Notes: a model not told the origin generated them from the letters alone. A DNA stretch of 64,000 bases from an uncultured Peptostreptococcus sp. (GCA_900759325.1 CAAEUW010000040.1:4392-68391); one strand, 5' to 3'; shown: positions 1 through 9,297, numbered from the stretch's first letter. Program-made: numbers and translations.

Positions 1-150
1 ACAGTGAAGAATATTAAGATAGTGCCTAGGGACGATAAGACCATCATCAAGAAATATGACGAGGAGGTTTTAATAGTCTGCACCTGCTATCCTTTTGGGT
101 ACCTAGGAGATGCACCGGATAGGATTATATTTTATGCCTATCCTAGCTAA
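1..150 (+). CDS. Sortase, C-terminal fragment (class D-like), cut by window edge
   Basis: An open frame without a start enters from the left edge and stops at TAA (148-150). The end reads V-C-T-C-Y-P-F-G-Y, then G-D-A-P-D-R and a final hydrophobic strand. This matches the end of sortases: the catalytic Cys in the TC dipeptide and, about a dozen residues on, the conserved catalytic Arg of the A-P-x-R strand. C-Y-P-F and A-P-x-R are typical of class D and related sortases, which cleave LPxTG-like signals and join proteins to peptidoglycan. Only about 49 residues are visible, so class and substrate are inferred. It is the only plus-strand gene in the first 26 kb and converges on a CWB2 protein that lacks an LPxTG tail, so it does not obviously serve its neighbour. 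Confidence 0.8.
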   Translation, partial: TVKNIKIVPRDDKTIIKKYDEEVLIVCTCYPFGYLGDAPDRIIFYAYPS

Positions 151-189
151 GACTAAGCCGGTCATATTTTGACTAAATAGTAAGATAAA

Positions 190-217
190 ACCACCAGCAC
201 AGCTGGTGGTTCTTTAT
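190..217. terminator. Bidirectional terminator after the sortase
   Basis: A perfect 9-bp stem (190-198 with 202-210, loop of three) is followed on the plus strand by TCTTTATT and, on the minus strand, by TTTTATC. It can end the sortase transcript and, from the other side, the CWB2 gene at 259-1995. Confidence 0.75.
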
Positions 218-227
218 TCCTACAATG

Positions 228-252
228 AGGGCTATGCTCAAAGCATAGCCCT
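228..252 (-). terminator. Hairpin downstream of the CWB2/transglutaminase gene
   Basis: A perfect 11-bp inverted repeat (228-238 with 242-252, 3-base loop) lies just after the stop at 259. It has no good U-run of its own, but the hairpin at 190-210 follows directly, so the two probably act as a double terminator for the minus-strand gene. Confidence 0.6.
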
Positions 253-258
253 AGTTTA

Positions 259-1995
259 TTACTTATAAAAATCAGCCTTTATAGCAGCCAACCTCTTTGG
301 ATAAAAGTCCCTATCCTTTGTATACTTATAATCACTTATGTAATAGTAGTCATGTATAGAAGGCTCAAGGGTCTTGTCTATAATATCCTGTGATACATCC
401 TTGTATCTTACAGGTACCCCGGTAGTATTTATCTGGTGGGCCTGGCCATCCTCGTCTAAAAAGACATTTTCTGTGTGATAGTCTCCCTTATTGTCCATAC
501 CCAATACGGCAAAGCTTGGTATCCTCATAAGCATGGCTGCAAGATCACTATAATAGGTAAAGGCCGCACAGCTAGCTGTACCCTTTTGCCATAGGGCATA
601 TGGGCTTGAAGAATTTTCCCTGTATTCTCTAGAATTAGAAAGCCTATAGAAATACTTCCTCTTTGAATATAGGGTTAGATTCCTATACTTGCCATAGTTT
701 GTAGGCTCATTTAAGGCACCTGAATTCCTTATATCATTTCTTATATGGTTTAGGTTGTCTACAAAGTCCTTCTTGTTGTAGCGATTACCATTTAGCTGGT
801 CTGTAAAGCGCCCTGGCTTAAGCCAGTAGTGGTAGACCTTATCATTTCCCTTGTAGGCATTTAGTACAAATCCTGTATCTTCTATAATATAGCTAAGGGC
901 AGTTGAAATTCCATTCACATCGTCATTTTCAATCCTTACAGATTCGCCTGCTGTCTCGATACCATTTACAAATCTAGCTAATATATACCTATCTAGGTCC
1001 TTTTGACTATTAATCCTACCATCAAAGCTAAAGGTCAATGGGTCATTATCATTGGAATTAGGGTATTCATTGCTTACTTGATCATCCGAGTCAATATTAT
1101 CTAGCTGACCTCCCCTAGAAATCCTACCCAGCTGAGTCATGGAATTTGATAAAAGTCCACCTACTACTAGGTTGGTATTTTCCCTGATAAGCTTGGCGTT
1201 AAAGCTTGATATATTCCTATTATTGAGCAAGACTATCTTGTTGCTACCATCTAATAGGTTGACAGCTGAAAGAGCATCTGCATAATTACCACCATATGTT
1301 AATATATTCTGGCCCATATCAGCTAACTTCGTATTTATCTTTTCATTAGTCTCATAGCGAGTAGTACCGGCTAGCCTCTCTCCCCCATCTTGAATAATTG
1401 ATGACTTATCTCCAAAGGTATACTTAACTATTTTGTCAGTCCTGTATGGCTTTGAGCCATTAACTAGCATTAGGCCAAGTCTTTCCTTCTTCAAAAGCGG
1501 TGATGCTGATAGGGCATCCGGGTAGTTTCTACCATCTGCCACACCTACAGACTCAAAGCCCTCTAGGGTTTTGGCATTTGTTTCATACCTTGACTGGCCA
1601 GAAATTCTCTCGGTTGGTATATTTATATTATTGATTCCCTTAAGGACTATATCACTAATACTGTCAGTACCACCTACTATAAATACCTTTTTGGGATTTA
1701 TCTTTCTAATCTGACCTGTAATATCAGTCTGCTTACCTATTAAGATTAACTTAGTCTTTGGGTGGCTATTAAGTATATTTACGCTACTCAAACTATCTGC
1801 AAAGGAATAGGCATTAGCAAGAACTACATAATCTATCTTTGAACCATCCTTTAAGGCTGTTGTTATCGATGTCTGTATCCTATCACTTCCGGCAACAAGG
1901 TCGATATTTCCAGCTGCAAAGGTATTTAGAACAGGTCCTAAGCTTATAAAGCCTGCCAAAGACAGAGATAATATTCTTTTCATTTTTATATTCAT
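259..1995 (-). CDS. Secreted CWB2-repeat cell-wall protein with C-terminal transglutaminase-like domain
   Basis: 578 residues. A signal peptide ends near residue 28 (N-T-F-A-A). Three CWB2 (cell wall binding repeat 2) units follow at about 33-300, each with the R-x-x-T/Y-E-T opening, an A-D-A/S-L-S core and a V-V/I-G-G strand; in this family three such units dock to anionic wall polymer. After a linker of about 30 residues, the C-terminal half ends in a transglutaminase-like fold: Cys476 in T-A-S-C-A-A-F, His507 in D-Y-H-T-E-N-V, and third-position Asn523 in H-Q-I-N-T-T where Asp is usual. It could be a wall-bound protease or cross-linking enzyme, or a binding domain if the Asn substitution removes activity. 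ATG at 1995 has a purine-rich AGAGAAG six bases upstream; the in-frame ATG at 1983 has no ribosome site. The gene is monocistronic, with terminators behind it. Confidence 0.85.
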   Translation of the reverse strand: MNIKMKRILSLSLAGFISLGPVLNTFAAGNIDLVAGSDRIQTSITTALKDGSKIDYVVLANAYSFADSLSSVNILNSHPKTKLILIGKQTDITGQIRKINPKKVFIVGGTDSISDIVLKGINNINIPTERISGQSRYETNAKTLEGFESVGVADGRNYPDALSASPLLKKERLGLMLVNGSKPYRTDKIVKYTFGDKSSIIQDGGERLAGTTRYETNEKINTKLADMGQNILTYGGNYADALSAVNLLDGSNKIVLLNNRNISSFNAKLIRENTNLVVGGLLSNSMTQLGRISRGGQLDNIDSDDQVSNEYPNSNDNDPLTFSFDGRINSQKDLDRYILARFVNGIETAGESVRIENDDVNGISTALSYIIEDTGFVLNAYKGNDKVYHYWLKPGRFTDQLNGNRYNKKDFVDNLNHIRNDIRNSGALNEPTNYGKYRNLTLYSKRKYFYRLSNSREYRENSSSPYALWQKGTASCAAFTYYSDLAAMLMRIPSFAVLGMDNKGDYHTENVFLDEDGQAHQINTTGVPVRYKDVSQDIIDKTLEPSIHDYYYISDYKYTKDRDFYPKRLAAIKADFYK

Positions 1996-2042
1996 AAATT
2001 CTTCTCTTATAAAATATTAAATTTTACCCTCTCTATAGTTTT

Positions 2043-2137
2043 GATAAAGAATATAATGAATCAGCCTGTCCATGTCTGACCTAGTTGGACTTGCGACCCT
2101 TCAATTAGAAATCTATATTCTCTATCTCTTCATTATA
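2043..2137 (-). promoter_or_regulatory. Promoter and long stem-loop 5' leader of the CWB2/transglutaminase gene
   Basis: On the minus strand a TATAAT box lies at 2137-2132 (weak TATTAA -35). About seven bases on, where transcription should start, a 13-bp stem begins: 2126-2114 pairs with 2055-2043 with one G-U pair. It encloses about 58 bases that contain a smaller GTCC/GGAC hairpin. The coding start is 47 bases beyond the stem. It may be a stabilising 5' hairpin or an unrecognised riboregulator; I cannot match it to a known riboswitch class. The rest of the 341-base gap (2138-2340) shows only another possible promoter, TTGTTA-N18-TATTAT on the minus strand, and no gene. Confidence 0.5.
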
Positions 2138-2340
2138 ATACCTTTTCGCCGATTTTAATAGGTATATTAATTCTTGTTGCATGTTCACACTCTCTTTCTG
2201 GTTGCCCAGTATAGGAAAGACAACACAAATATAATACCATGAATCCTATATGAATAACAATATTAATAGTAGGTGCTCAAATTGACAAAATTACCATAGA
2301 AGGCACATTTACAGAAAAAATTCTATACTCTCTAAAAACC

Positions 2341-3318
2341 TCACAACTGTATATTTATTTTTTTTATATTATCCTTATAATATTTCACTCCAATTTTATT
2401 AATTATCTTTTTATTATTTTCCTGATATAATTCTTCTAACAAATCATCTTTTATTTTTGATCTACAAGAATCCAATGTTTTTGTTAAATTTCTTTGGTTA
2501 TCAATTTTTATTATAAAATATCCATTCTTACTTTTTACTACTCCAGTATACTCTTTATCCCTCAATGTCAAAGCCTTTTCACGTAGTTCCGGAATCAAAT
2601 TTTCTTTTTTGATTTTTCCAATATAGCCTCCCTTATTCTTACTGTTTTCGTCTTCTGAATACTTTTTGGCTACAGTAGAAAAATCCATGCCCTTTTTTAA
2701 GTCTTCATAAGCATTTTCTGCCTTATTTTTATCATTAGGATTCTTTATCCAAATTTGATAACAATCAAATTCCTTTTCTTTAAATTCATTTATCTTGTCT
2801 TTATAATATTTTTTTATATCTTCCTCTTTGATTTTGACCCTTTTATTAAATTCCTCTTGATACTTGTTCTCAATCATCTTGTCTTTGATATATTTTTTTA
2901 GTACGTGGTCATCTATATTCAGACTCTTATACTCATTGCTTTTTATTTTATCCTCCTCAATATTCTGCTTAACACTGTCAAACATATCATTTAATTCCTC
3001 TTCTGAATATGAATACCCATTCTTTTTATTTTCTTCATCCTTATAATGACTCATTATTAAATAATCTATAACGCTTTTCTTAAATTTTTCCGTACTTCCG
3101 TCAGATGAAACCACAACACTCTTCCAGCTATCATCATCAAAAATAGAATTATATTCAAATTTTGCCAACTTTATATTATCATTAACTTCACTTAGCCTAA
3201 TATCAAATTTATCAGTACTTGCAACTATTTCATCCTGCTTACAAGCCAAAAATGTAATAGGCATCAAGATTAAAATAAGAGCACAAATAAAGGTAAATTT
3301 ATTTTTCTTAATACTCAT
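2341..3318 (-). CDS. PrsA-like peptidyl-prolyl isomerase lipoprotein (parvulin type)
   Basis: 325 residues from ATG 3318. A lipoprotein signal ends in T-F-L-A-C, so the mature protein is probably lipid-anchored on the outer face of the membrane. An all-helical, Lys/Glu-rich SurA/PrsA-type N-terminal part leads into a parvulin rotamase domain at about 185-280, marked by F-x-x-V-A-K-K-Y-S-E-D, then G-G-Y-I-G-K-I and N-G-Y-F-I-I-K-I. Proteins of this family fold exported proteins after Sec transport, fitting the large secreted CWB2 proteins around it. A GGAGG at 3329-3333 serves ATG 3318 (10 bases) or TTG 3324 (4 bases); ATG is preferred. The gene is AT-rich compared with the housekeeping block, in line with an accessory island. 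Confidence 0.85.
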   Translation of the reverse strand: MSIKKNKFTFICALILILMPITFLACKQDEIVASTDKFDIRLSEVNDNIKLAKFEYNSIFDDDSWKSVVVSSDGSTEKFKKSVIDYLIMSHYKDEENKKNGYSYSEEELNDMFDSVKQNIEEDKIKSNEYKSLNIDDHVLKKYIKDKMIENKYQEEFNKRVKIKEEDIKKYYKDKINEFKEKEFDCYQIWIKNPNDKNKAENAYEDLKKGMDFSTVAKKYSEDENSKNKGGYIGKIKKENLIPELREKALTLRDKEYTGVVKSKNGYFIIKIDNQRNLTKTLDSCRSKIKDDLLEELYQENNKKIINKIGVKYYKDNIKKINIQL

Positions 3319-3365
3319 AAACAATTAACCTCCAATTTTATAAATCTCACAATTTGATATATAAC

Positions 3366-3418
3366 AAAAAAGATTTAAATCAATATGGGTCTTAAGCCCA
3401 TATTGAAATAAATCCTTT
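3366..3418 (-). terminator. Strong rho-independent terminator of the 738-residue CWB2 protein
   Basis: On the minus strand a long stem centres on CAATATGGG (3401-3405 region) and CCCATATTG (3381-3389), extended by partly paired GATTTATTT/GATTTAAATC flanks, and runs into TTTTTTGTTAT (3371-3361). It separates the gene at 3471-5687 from the foldase gene. Confidence 0.85.
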
Positions 3419-3470
3419 TTCCTATTTTGCTTTTTTAAATGGCATATGGAAGTATCAAAGTTTTAAAAAC

Positions 3471-5687
3471 TTATAACAGATCCTCCATATCATCCATCAC
3501 ATCATCACTAATACTGTTTTCACCGCCAACTATTGTAATCTTTCCTATATCCATATCTTCAATAATTTTTTTAATTGATTTTGGAATCTTATTTCTATTC
3601 GTCAATAGTATTGGGGCTTCCTTTTTTCCTGTAAGTGTACTAGCTGCTAATGCATCAACAGGATTTTCACCACTGGCTATTATAGCTTCATCAAAGTCCT
3701 TGTAGGCATACTTGGCAATATTGGCGGATGTTTCATACCTATCCGTTCCAGATAACCTTACAACTGATATTTGCATTCCCTTCAACTCTTTTTCCACGTC
3801 ACTTGAAATGGAATTGTTGCCACCAATTATATATACCTTATTCACATTCATCTGTTTTAACCTATTTTTTACAGACATATTTAAGGCATTTCTACCATTC
3901 AGTAATATAGGTAGTTCTTCTTTTGTTGCTAGAGATGAAACCGAAAGAGCATCTATATTCTTATATCCATTTACCAGGATAGCCTGGCTGGATTTTTTAG
4001 ATAGTCTACTAACTTCCTGGGATAGCTTATCAGAAGTGTCAAACCTATCACTTCCTGCTATACGAGTTACTTTTATATCTTCTTTTTTCAATCTAGACTC
4101 AACACTACTAGAGACAGAGGATTGACCACCTACAATAACTACCTTATCCGCCTTTAACCTCTCAATCTCATCAAGAACTTCATCTGAAATAGAATTTTTA
4201 TTTGTCAATAGTATTGGGGCCTCTTCAATATCGGCATATGATGATGCAACTAAGGCATCAGCAATATTTTGACCACTTGCAAGAACAACTGTATCTGCAG
4301 ATTTAAAGTTTTTTTCACTTATCTCAACAGAAGTCTCATATCTATTATCACCTGACAACCTCTGTATTTTTTCTGACTTTTTCTTCTTTTTATCCTTTTT
4401 CTTCTTGTTTAGGTCTTTTGCCTCCTTGGCAATAGCTTCTATAGACTCTTTTGAAGTAGATGAATCAATCTTATTTTTAAAATTAGTTTTTTCATCATTT
4501 GATAAGTCTATTAATTTGTCTATTTCAGACTTTGCGTCTTTTTTCGATTTATCAATATCCTTTCCATTTTTGTCATTGGCATCCTTTGCTTCTTTTTTGT
4601 CATTGGCATCCTTTGCTTCTTTTAGTATCTCGTTGATTTTTTCTTTTGACTCGGCATTGTCTATATCTGCCTTGTATTTAGCCTTGCTATTTGAGTCCAA
4701 TTTTGACAAATTATCAATACTTATTTTTGCTTCTTTTTTAACTTGTCCTAACTCGTCATCTTGGCCATATGGATTTTCATTGTTTGTAGGATCTTTTTCA
4801 ATAAACCTATAGTCAAGGGTAAGAATGGCATTAGGTGACGTAGAGTTATCATCCAAATTTTCATATGGATTTATACCATTAAGCATATCCATGGCATCGA
4901 CCTTTACTCTAAGATATCTTTTGGGATTATCTACATGCTTGTCTATATTTATTTCAACACTTTTTAGAAAATCTCTTAAATTGCCTTCTGCATCTAGTTC
5001 ATTCTCAGTTTTTAATACCTTTGCTCTGGTCAATTCCCCCAGGTACTCCAAGTGACTTTTATCAACATTTTCTTCCTTAGTATTATTATAATACCACAAA
5101 TTCGTCAAATGACCATATGCTCCCATAAATTGCAGACCTCTTAGGTTAAACCTTAGTCTTATTTTTCCACTATCATCTACAATTAGTTTGGCCTTACTCA
5201 TGATAGCATTATTTCCCATTGAATTTTGTTCTGTTAACTCAAAATTCCTCAAAACTATGGGAACATTATAGACTCCCTTTTCCAATTGAGGCTTTGTTTT
5301 CAATGAATAAATATCCTTGATATTATTTACATCACCCCCAATTTGAATTAAATTTTGATTTAATTCCTCAATAGTAGACTTAAGTTTATTAGTATCTTCA
5401 CTATTTAAATATGTCTTTGCAGTTTTTACAAAATCTTTTAACTTGTTGATACTTTCATCTGTCTTTAAGACCAATGTATCTGTATCTTCTGCCTGGTCAA
5501 TTAATTCTTTTAATTTTTTCTGTAAATTCGTCACCTCTTGATTAGAAGCTCCCTTAACATTTTTCATGTTAATTTTTTCGACCACATTTAAATCTAATCC
5601 TTGAATATTTTGATTGGCAAAAGCTACTGAACCTGTTGACAATAAAATTGCCAAAGATAAGGCCACAGATGATGTTTTCTTAAACAT
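3471..5687 (-). CDS. Surface protein: NEAT-like domain, two GA modules, three CWB2 repeats
   Basis: 738 residues. Signal peptide 1-24; helical, Asn/Lys-rich stretch 45-130; NEAT-like domain about 138-297 (Y-x-V-P start, S-M-G-N at 156-159, M-G-A-Y-G-H-L at 188-194, V-D-A-M at 263-266, L-D-Y-R-F near 291-295); two GA-type three-helix modules at about 316-361 and 385-427, separated by an imperfect K-E-A-K-D-A-N-D repeat; Lys-rich linker 428-440; three CWB2 repeats at 442-738. NEAT domains bind heme or hemoproteins; GA modules of this type bind serum albumin in some Gram-positive cocci; CWB2 anchors without sortase. The usual NEAT YxxxY heme motif is not plain, so heme binding is inferred. A GGGAGG site precedes ATG 5687. 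Its domains recur in the neighbouring gene at 5809-9270. Confidence 0.85.
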   Translation of the reverse strand: MFKKTSSVALSLAILLSTGSVAFANQNIQGLDLNVVEKINMKNVKGASNQEVTNLQKKLKELIDQAEDTDTLVLKTDESINKLKDFVKTAKTYLNSEDTNKLKSTIEELNQNLIQIGGDVNNIKDIYSLKTKPQLEKGVYNVPIVLRNFELTEQNSMGNNAIMSKAKLIVDDSGKIRLRFNLRGLQFMGAYGHLTNLWYYNNTKEENVDKSHLEYLGELTRAKVLKTENELDAEGNLRDFLKSVEINIDKHVDNPKRYLRVKVDAMDMLNGINPYENLDDNSTSPNAILTLDYRFIEKDPTNNENPYGQDDELGQVKKEAKISIDNLSKLDSNSKAKYKADIDNAESKEKINEILKEAKDANDKKEAKDANDKNGKDIDKSKKDAKSEIDKLIDLSNDEKTNFKNKIDSSTSKESIEAIAKEAKDLNKKKKDKKKKKSEKIQRLSGDNRYETSVEISEKNFKSADTVVLASGQNIADALVASSYADIEEAPILLTNKNSISDEVLDEIERLKADKVVIVGGQSSVSSSVESRLKKEDIKVTRIAGSDRFDTSDKLSQEVSRLSKKSSQAILVNGYKNIDALSVSSLATKEELPILLNGRNALNMSVKNRLKQMNVNKVYIIGGNNSISSDVEKELKGMQISVVRLSGTDRYETSANIAKYAYKDFDEAIIASGENPVDALAASTLTGKKEAPILLTNRNKIPKSIKKIIEDMDIGKITIVGGENSISDDVMDDMEDLL

Positions 5688-5723
5688 TAATATTTTCCTC
5701 CCATCAATATTTTATACTTCTTC

Positions 5724-5750
5724 AACAGTTCTCTTTTAAACGACTGTTTA
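5724..5750. promoter_or_regulatory. Inverted repeat upstream of the NEAT/GA/CWB2 gene
   Basis: AACAGT and ACTGTT half-sites separated by about 14 bases lie 40-65 bases before the start at 5687 and after the terminator of the upstream gene. A TATAAA box follows on the minus strand. It may be an operator or a weak leader hairpin; nothing decides between them. Confidence 0.3.
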
Positions 5751-5756
5751 GATAAA

Positions 5757-5792
5757 TTTAATTAAAGGAGGATAAGCCCTCCCTTAATTAAA
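5757..5792 (-). terminator. Rho-independent terminator of the 1153-residue surface protein
   Basis: A stem of about 15 bp (TTTAATTAAAGGAGG at 5757-5771 with 5778-5792, short loop, one mismatch) ends on the minus strand in ATTTAT. It lies 17 bases after the stop of the upstream gene. Confidence 0.8.
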
Positions 5793-5808
5793 TATCTAGA
5801 GAGAAATG

Positions 5809-8800
5809 TTATTTAAGAAGTCCTTCTACCTTGTCTTTTACTCTATCAGAAATAGTCTTTTCTCCACCTATCAATAAGAATTTTTTCGCTTTGGATTCTT
5901 CTATCCTATTTGAAATACTCTTTGGTATTCTTCTCTTTTGTACCAATAGCATAGGAGCCTTTTCCATTTTTGTTAAAACACCTGCTGCCAGGGCATCTAT
6001 AGAATTCTCACCACTTGCAAGAATAACCTTATCACTGTTTTCGTAAGCATATTTGGCTATTTTTGAAGATGTCTCATACCTGTCTTCTCCTGCCAATCTT
6101 TCGTATTCTATATCAAGAGCCTTTATGTTGTCTTCTATTCTCCTTGGTAAAGATGTTCTACCACCGATTATATACATCTTCTTAATATTTGAATCTTCAA
6201 CGATATTTTTTATATCTTTGCTTAAACGATTTCCGTCATTTAATAATATCGGTAAATTCTCCTTTGTAGCCAATGAAGATACTGATAGGGCATCAACATT
6301 CTTAAAGCCATTTACTATGATGGCTTCTTTAGCCTTATTTGACTTTAGCAATTCTTTTGCAATTTCATAGGAAGTTTCATATCTATTATCACCCGCTAGT
6401 CTTTTTACAGTGATATTTTTATCTTTCAAGTCAGAAACCACTTTTTCAGATATGGAAACTTTTCCACCTACTACTATTACATTATTCGCATTCAATCTCT
6501 TTATTTCATCAAAAACATTTTTGCCTATTTCATTTCTCTTAGTTAAAAGTATTGGTGCTGATTTTGATGTTGCTAATGATGACGCTGCCAAGGCATCTGC
6601 AGAATTAGTACCACTTGCAAGAACGACTGTGTCTGCTGACTTAAAATTATCCTTACTTATCTTTATGGCAGTTTCGTACCTGTCATCTCCTGCCAATCTT
6701 TTTACTACTTCATTGCTATCATTTCCTTGATTATCATCTACTTTTTTAGCCTTACTCCAATCTAAGACCAACCTGGCATTTTGCCTTCCTGCGCCTTTTA
6801 CTATATCATCATAGGATTGGGCATTATTTTTTATTGCATCCATAGCATCTACGTATACTTCAATATTGATAGTATCTTCCTTAGAATTTTTATCAAATGC
6901 ATAAACCTTAGGGAATTCCATTTGTTTTCCCTTCAAGTTTTTATCCATAAAATTCTTTAATACCCTTGCCTCTGATTTTGATGAAGTAAAGGAGCTATCA
7001 TAAATATTTAAGCCCCATAGATGTCCATACATATTCATAAACTCTAATCCTTTAAAGCTTACTTCATATGAATACTTATTGTCCTTCTTTCTTACTATCA
7101 CGTTTCCATCAAGGGCTTTTTCACCCATTGAAGCAGTATCAGAATGTGCTTGTAACATTCTAACCGGAACAGAATAAACTTCGGCTTTGTTAGCTTCTTT
7201 ATCATTGGCCTCCTTGGCTTCTTTTAGTATTTTTTCTATATCAGCCTTTGTTGTTGCACTATTTACCCTGTTTTTATACTTTGTTTTTTCTTCATTACTT
7301 AGGTTAGACAATTTGTCTATTTCCTTATTCGTATTTGTTTTTAGCTCGTTTAAATCTTCTACAACGGGCTCAGTATATGAATTTTCTTCTGCTATTATAT
7401 ATTTGGAAACCGGCTTATCGATAGGTATTCTAGCATTTAATTTTCCACTTACTACCTTTAGTCCATATTTCGCTAATCCCTTATTATAGTCATCTACTAC
7501 CTCTTGAATACTTCCATCATCCTTTATTTCATAGAGTTTCAAGTTATTATTCAGCTTCAATGGTTCAACTTCATTTTCGTCTAATTTTAATAATGATAGG
7601 GCTAAAAGTGGTTTGCCTTTGGTATGAGACTCTAATTGTTCATTTTTCCATCCATTTGGTATATCAGCAGTCTTTCCATCCTTATCAAGCAGGCTGATTG
7701 ATAATGGATAATATCTACCTATTTTTTTATTTTTTAATTTTTCTTTGATTGTGTTATCAATATCTATTTTATTTATTTCTGCCCTTGTATCATAATATAG
7801 TGGAGCGATTCCACCATTATCAAAAACATAAGAGTTTATACCGATATTTGCCAGGTCAAAACTTTTTGACTGTCCATTAAATTTTATTTTTACTACTTTT
7901 AGATCTGAGGCAACATCAATACTTCTTTTACTAACCTTTAAGTCATAAGTAAAGACCTTGGAACTAGGTTGTCCATCCCTAAAAGACCTTACCTTGATAG
8001 TTAACTTGCCCCCGTCAAGATACTGGTTAGATATACCCTCTCTTCCTACCCCATTTTTTGACTCATTGATAAACAGGTTATATGTAGGCAGACCCTGGCC
8101 ATCCTTATCATAGGCATCTCCAAAGTAGTATAGTTCTTTTGAGTCTGTCGTAGGGTCGCTCCCATCAATAGTATACCTATACTCATCTTCTACATTATAA
8201 CCACCATTTTTTCTAAACGAAAACTCATTTTCTGAACCATCAGAGTTATCAAATATTTGTTTTGTAAAGAGGTCTTCTATTTTTTTAGAATATCCAAAAG
8301 GGTATCCTCTGATTACCAGTTTCTTCAAGCCCATGGTATCACTGGTGAAATCAGAGTCAAAACTAGGATCTATCATAACTTCCATCTTAAATGTCCCATT
8401 ATGATTTGTGTTAGGATAATTTTCCTTCTTCAAATCGATGTTAATATATTGAGTAAGTTTATCTAGCTGAATTTCTGCCTCTTTTAACTTATATATAATT
8501 TTTTTACCATCATAGTCATAGTGTTCAACCGTCTTTTCTTGGGCATCTTCTTTGATAATTTCTTTATTAGCTATTTTATAACTATACTTAAATTCTTCCT
8601 TATTGAATTCTTCCCTATTGCGTTTTTCAGATGTAGTTAAATACACCTTTATCTTATATTTATCTCCCTCTCTGCTAAGCTTAGCCATCCAGTACTTGTC
8701 CTTACATACAAGCCTTACAGTTTTACTTTGTCCATCAGCAATTTCCGGATATGCTACATCGCTTAATTCTCTCTCTGGCATAAATTTTATTGGCATGTTT

Positions 8801-9270
8801 TTCTTAGAAACGAATTTTTTGGTAATCTTATTATAAAGTCCATAATCAAGACTATTAAGGTTATATGCAGATATATTCATAAAGTCACGATTTTGCTCGT
8901 CTTGAGCATCCGCATTTATCATAGATTTATAAGTCTGTTCAACCACACCGGTGTCTTCATCTTTTTCTTCATGCACGATCCTATCCGGATTTTCTTCATC
9001 AAAAAGACCTTTTTTTACACCCGTAATTCCATAGTCTTCTAAATTAGCATACCAGGCTATATAGGTTCCCAAGTCTTTACCTTCACCCTCAAAAACAGAA
9101 TTATACCTGACTTTATAAAAGAAGCTCTTGTCTGCAAAATTGCTATAGGCTTCATTTGGGGCGATGTAATCAATGACATCGTCATTTGCTTCTGCCCTTA
9201 TATTGATATAGCCGGTTGCAGTAAATAACATTGTTGTCGCTAGCAAGATACTTGATATTTTTTTAAGCAT
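5809..9270 (-). CDS. Large surface protein: novel N-terminal region, GA module, NEAT-like domain, three CWB2 repeats
   Basis: 1153 residues, the largest protein in the window. Signal peptide 1-26. Residues 30-340 are a beta-rich region I do not recognise. Residues 345-445 look like a chitobiase/hexosaminidase C-terminal-type beta domain (Y-T-I-D-G-S-D-P-T at 366-374), and 450-630 are another unassigned beta-rich stretch. A GA-type module (about 640-686) precedes a NEAT-like domain (697-842: Y-S-V-P, S-M-G-E at 714-717, M-N-M-Y-G-H-L, V-D-A-M-D, L-V-L-D-W). Three CWB2 repeats (857-1153) close the protein. It shares GA, NEAT and CWB2 parts with the 738-residue neighbour but in a different order (GA before NEAT), showing module shuffling. 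Promoter, GAAGGAG ribosome site and terminator are all its own. Likely role, by inference: wall-bound capture of heme proteins and albumin. Confidence 0.85.
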   Translation of the reverse strand: MLKKISSILLATTMLFTATGYINIRAEANDDVIDYIAPNEAYSNFADKSFFYKVRYNSVFEGEGKDLGTYIAWYANLEDYGITGVKKGLFDEENPDRIVHEEKDEDTGVVEQTYKSMINADAQDEQNRDFMNISAYNLNSLDYGLYNKITKKFVSKKNMPIKFMPERELSDVAYPEIADGQSKTVRLVCKDKYWMAKLSREGDKYKIKVYLTTSEKRNREEFNKEEFKYSYKIANKEIIKEDAQEKTVEHYDYDGKKIIYKLKEAEIQLDKLTQYINIDLKKENYPNTNHNGTFKMEVMIDPSFDSDFTSDTMGLKKLVIRGYPFGYSKKIEDLFTKQIFDNSDGSENEFSFRKNGGYNVEDEYRYTIDGSDPTTDSKELYYFGDAYDKDGQGLPTYNLFINESKNGVGREGISNQYLDGGKLTIKVRSFRDGQPSSKVFTYDLKVSKRSIDVASDLKVVKIKFNGQSKSFDLANIGINSYVFDNGGIAPLYYDTRAEINKIDIDNTIKEKLKNKKIGRYYPLSISLLDKDGKTADIPNGWKNEQLESHTKGKPLLALSLLKLDENEVEPLKLNNNLKLYEIKDDGSIQEVVDDYNKGLAKYGLKVVSGKLNARIPIDKPVSKYIIAEENSYTEPVVEDLNELKTNTNKEIDKLSNLSNEEKTKYKNRVNSATTKADIEKILKEAKEANDKEANKAEVYSVPVRMLQAHSDTASMGEKALDGNVIVRKKDNKYSYEVSFKGLEFMNMYGHLWGLNIYDSSFTSSKSEARVLKNFMDKNLKGKQMEFPKVYAFDKNSKEDTINIEVYVDAMDAIKNNAQSYDDIVKGAGRQNARLVLDWSKAKKVDDNQGNDSNEVVKRLAGDDRYETAIKISKDNFKSADTVVLASGTNSADALAASSLATSKSAPILLTKRNEIGKNVFDEIKRLNANNVIVVGGKVSISEKVVSDLKDKNITVKRLAGDNRYETSYEIAKELLKSNKAKEAIIVNGFKNVDALSVSSLATKENLPILLNDGNRLSKDIKNIVEDSNIKKMYIIGGRTSLPRRIEDNIKALDIEYERLAGEDRYETSSKIAKYAYENSDKVILASGENSIDALAAGVLTKMEKAPMLLVQKRRIPKSISNRIEESKAKKFLLIGGEKTISDRVKDKVEGLLK

Positions 9271-9297
9271 TTTATTCTCCTTCCTATAAGATATTAT

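Noticed and set aside
4580..4625. CRISPR-like repeated sequence
   Set aside because: A repeated unit here is the coding repeat K-E-A-K-D-A-N-D in the GA linker, only two copies and without spacers.
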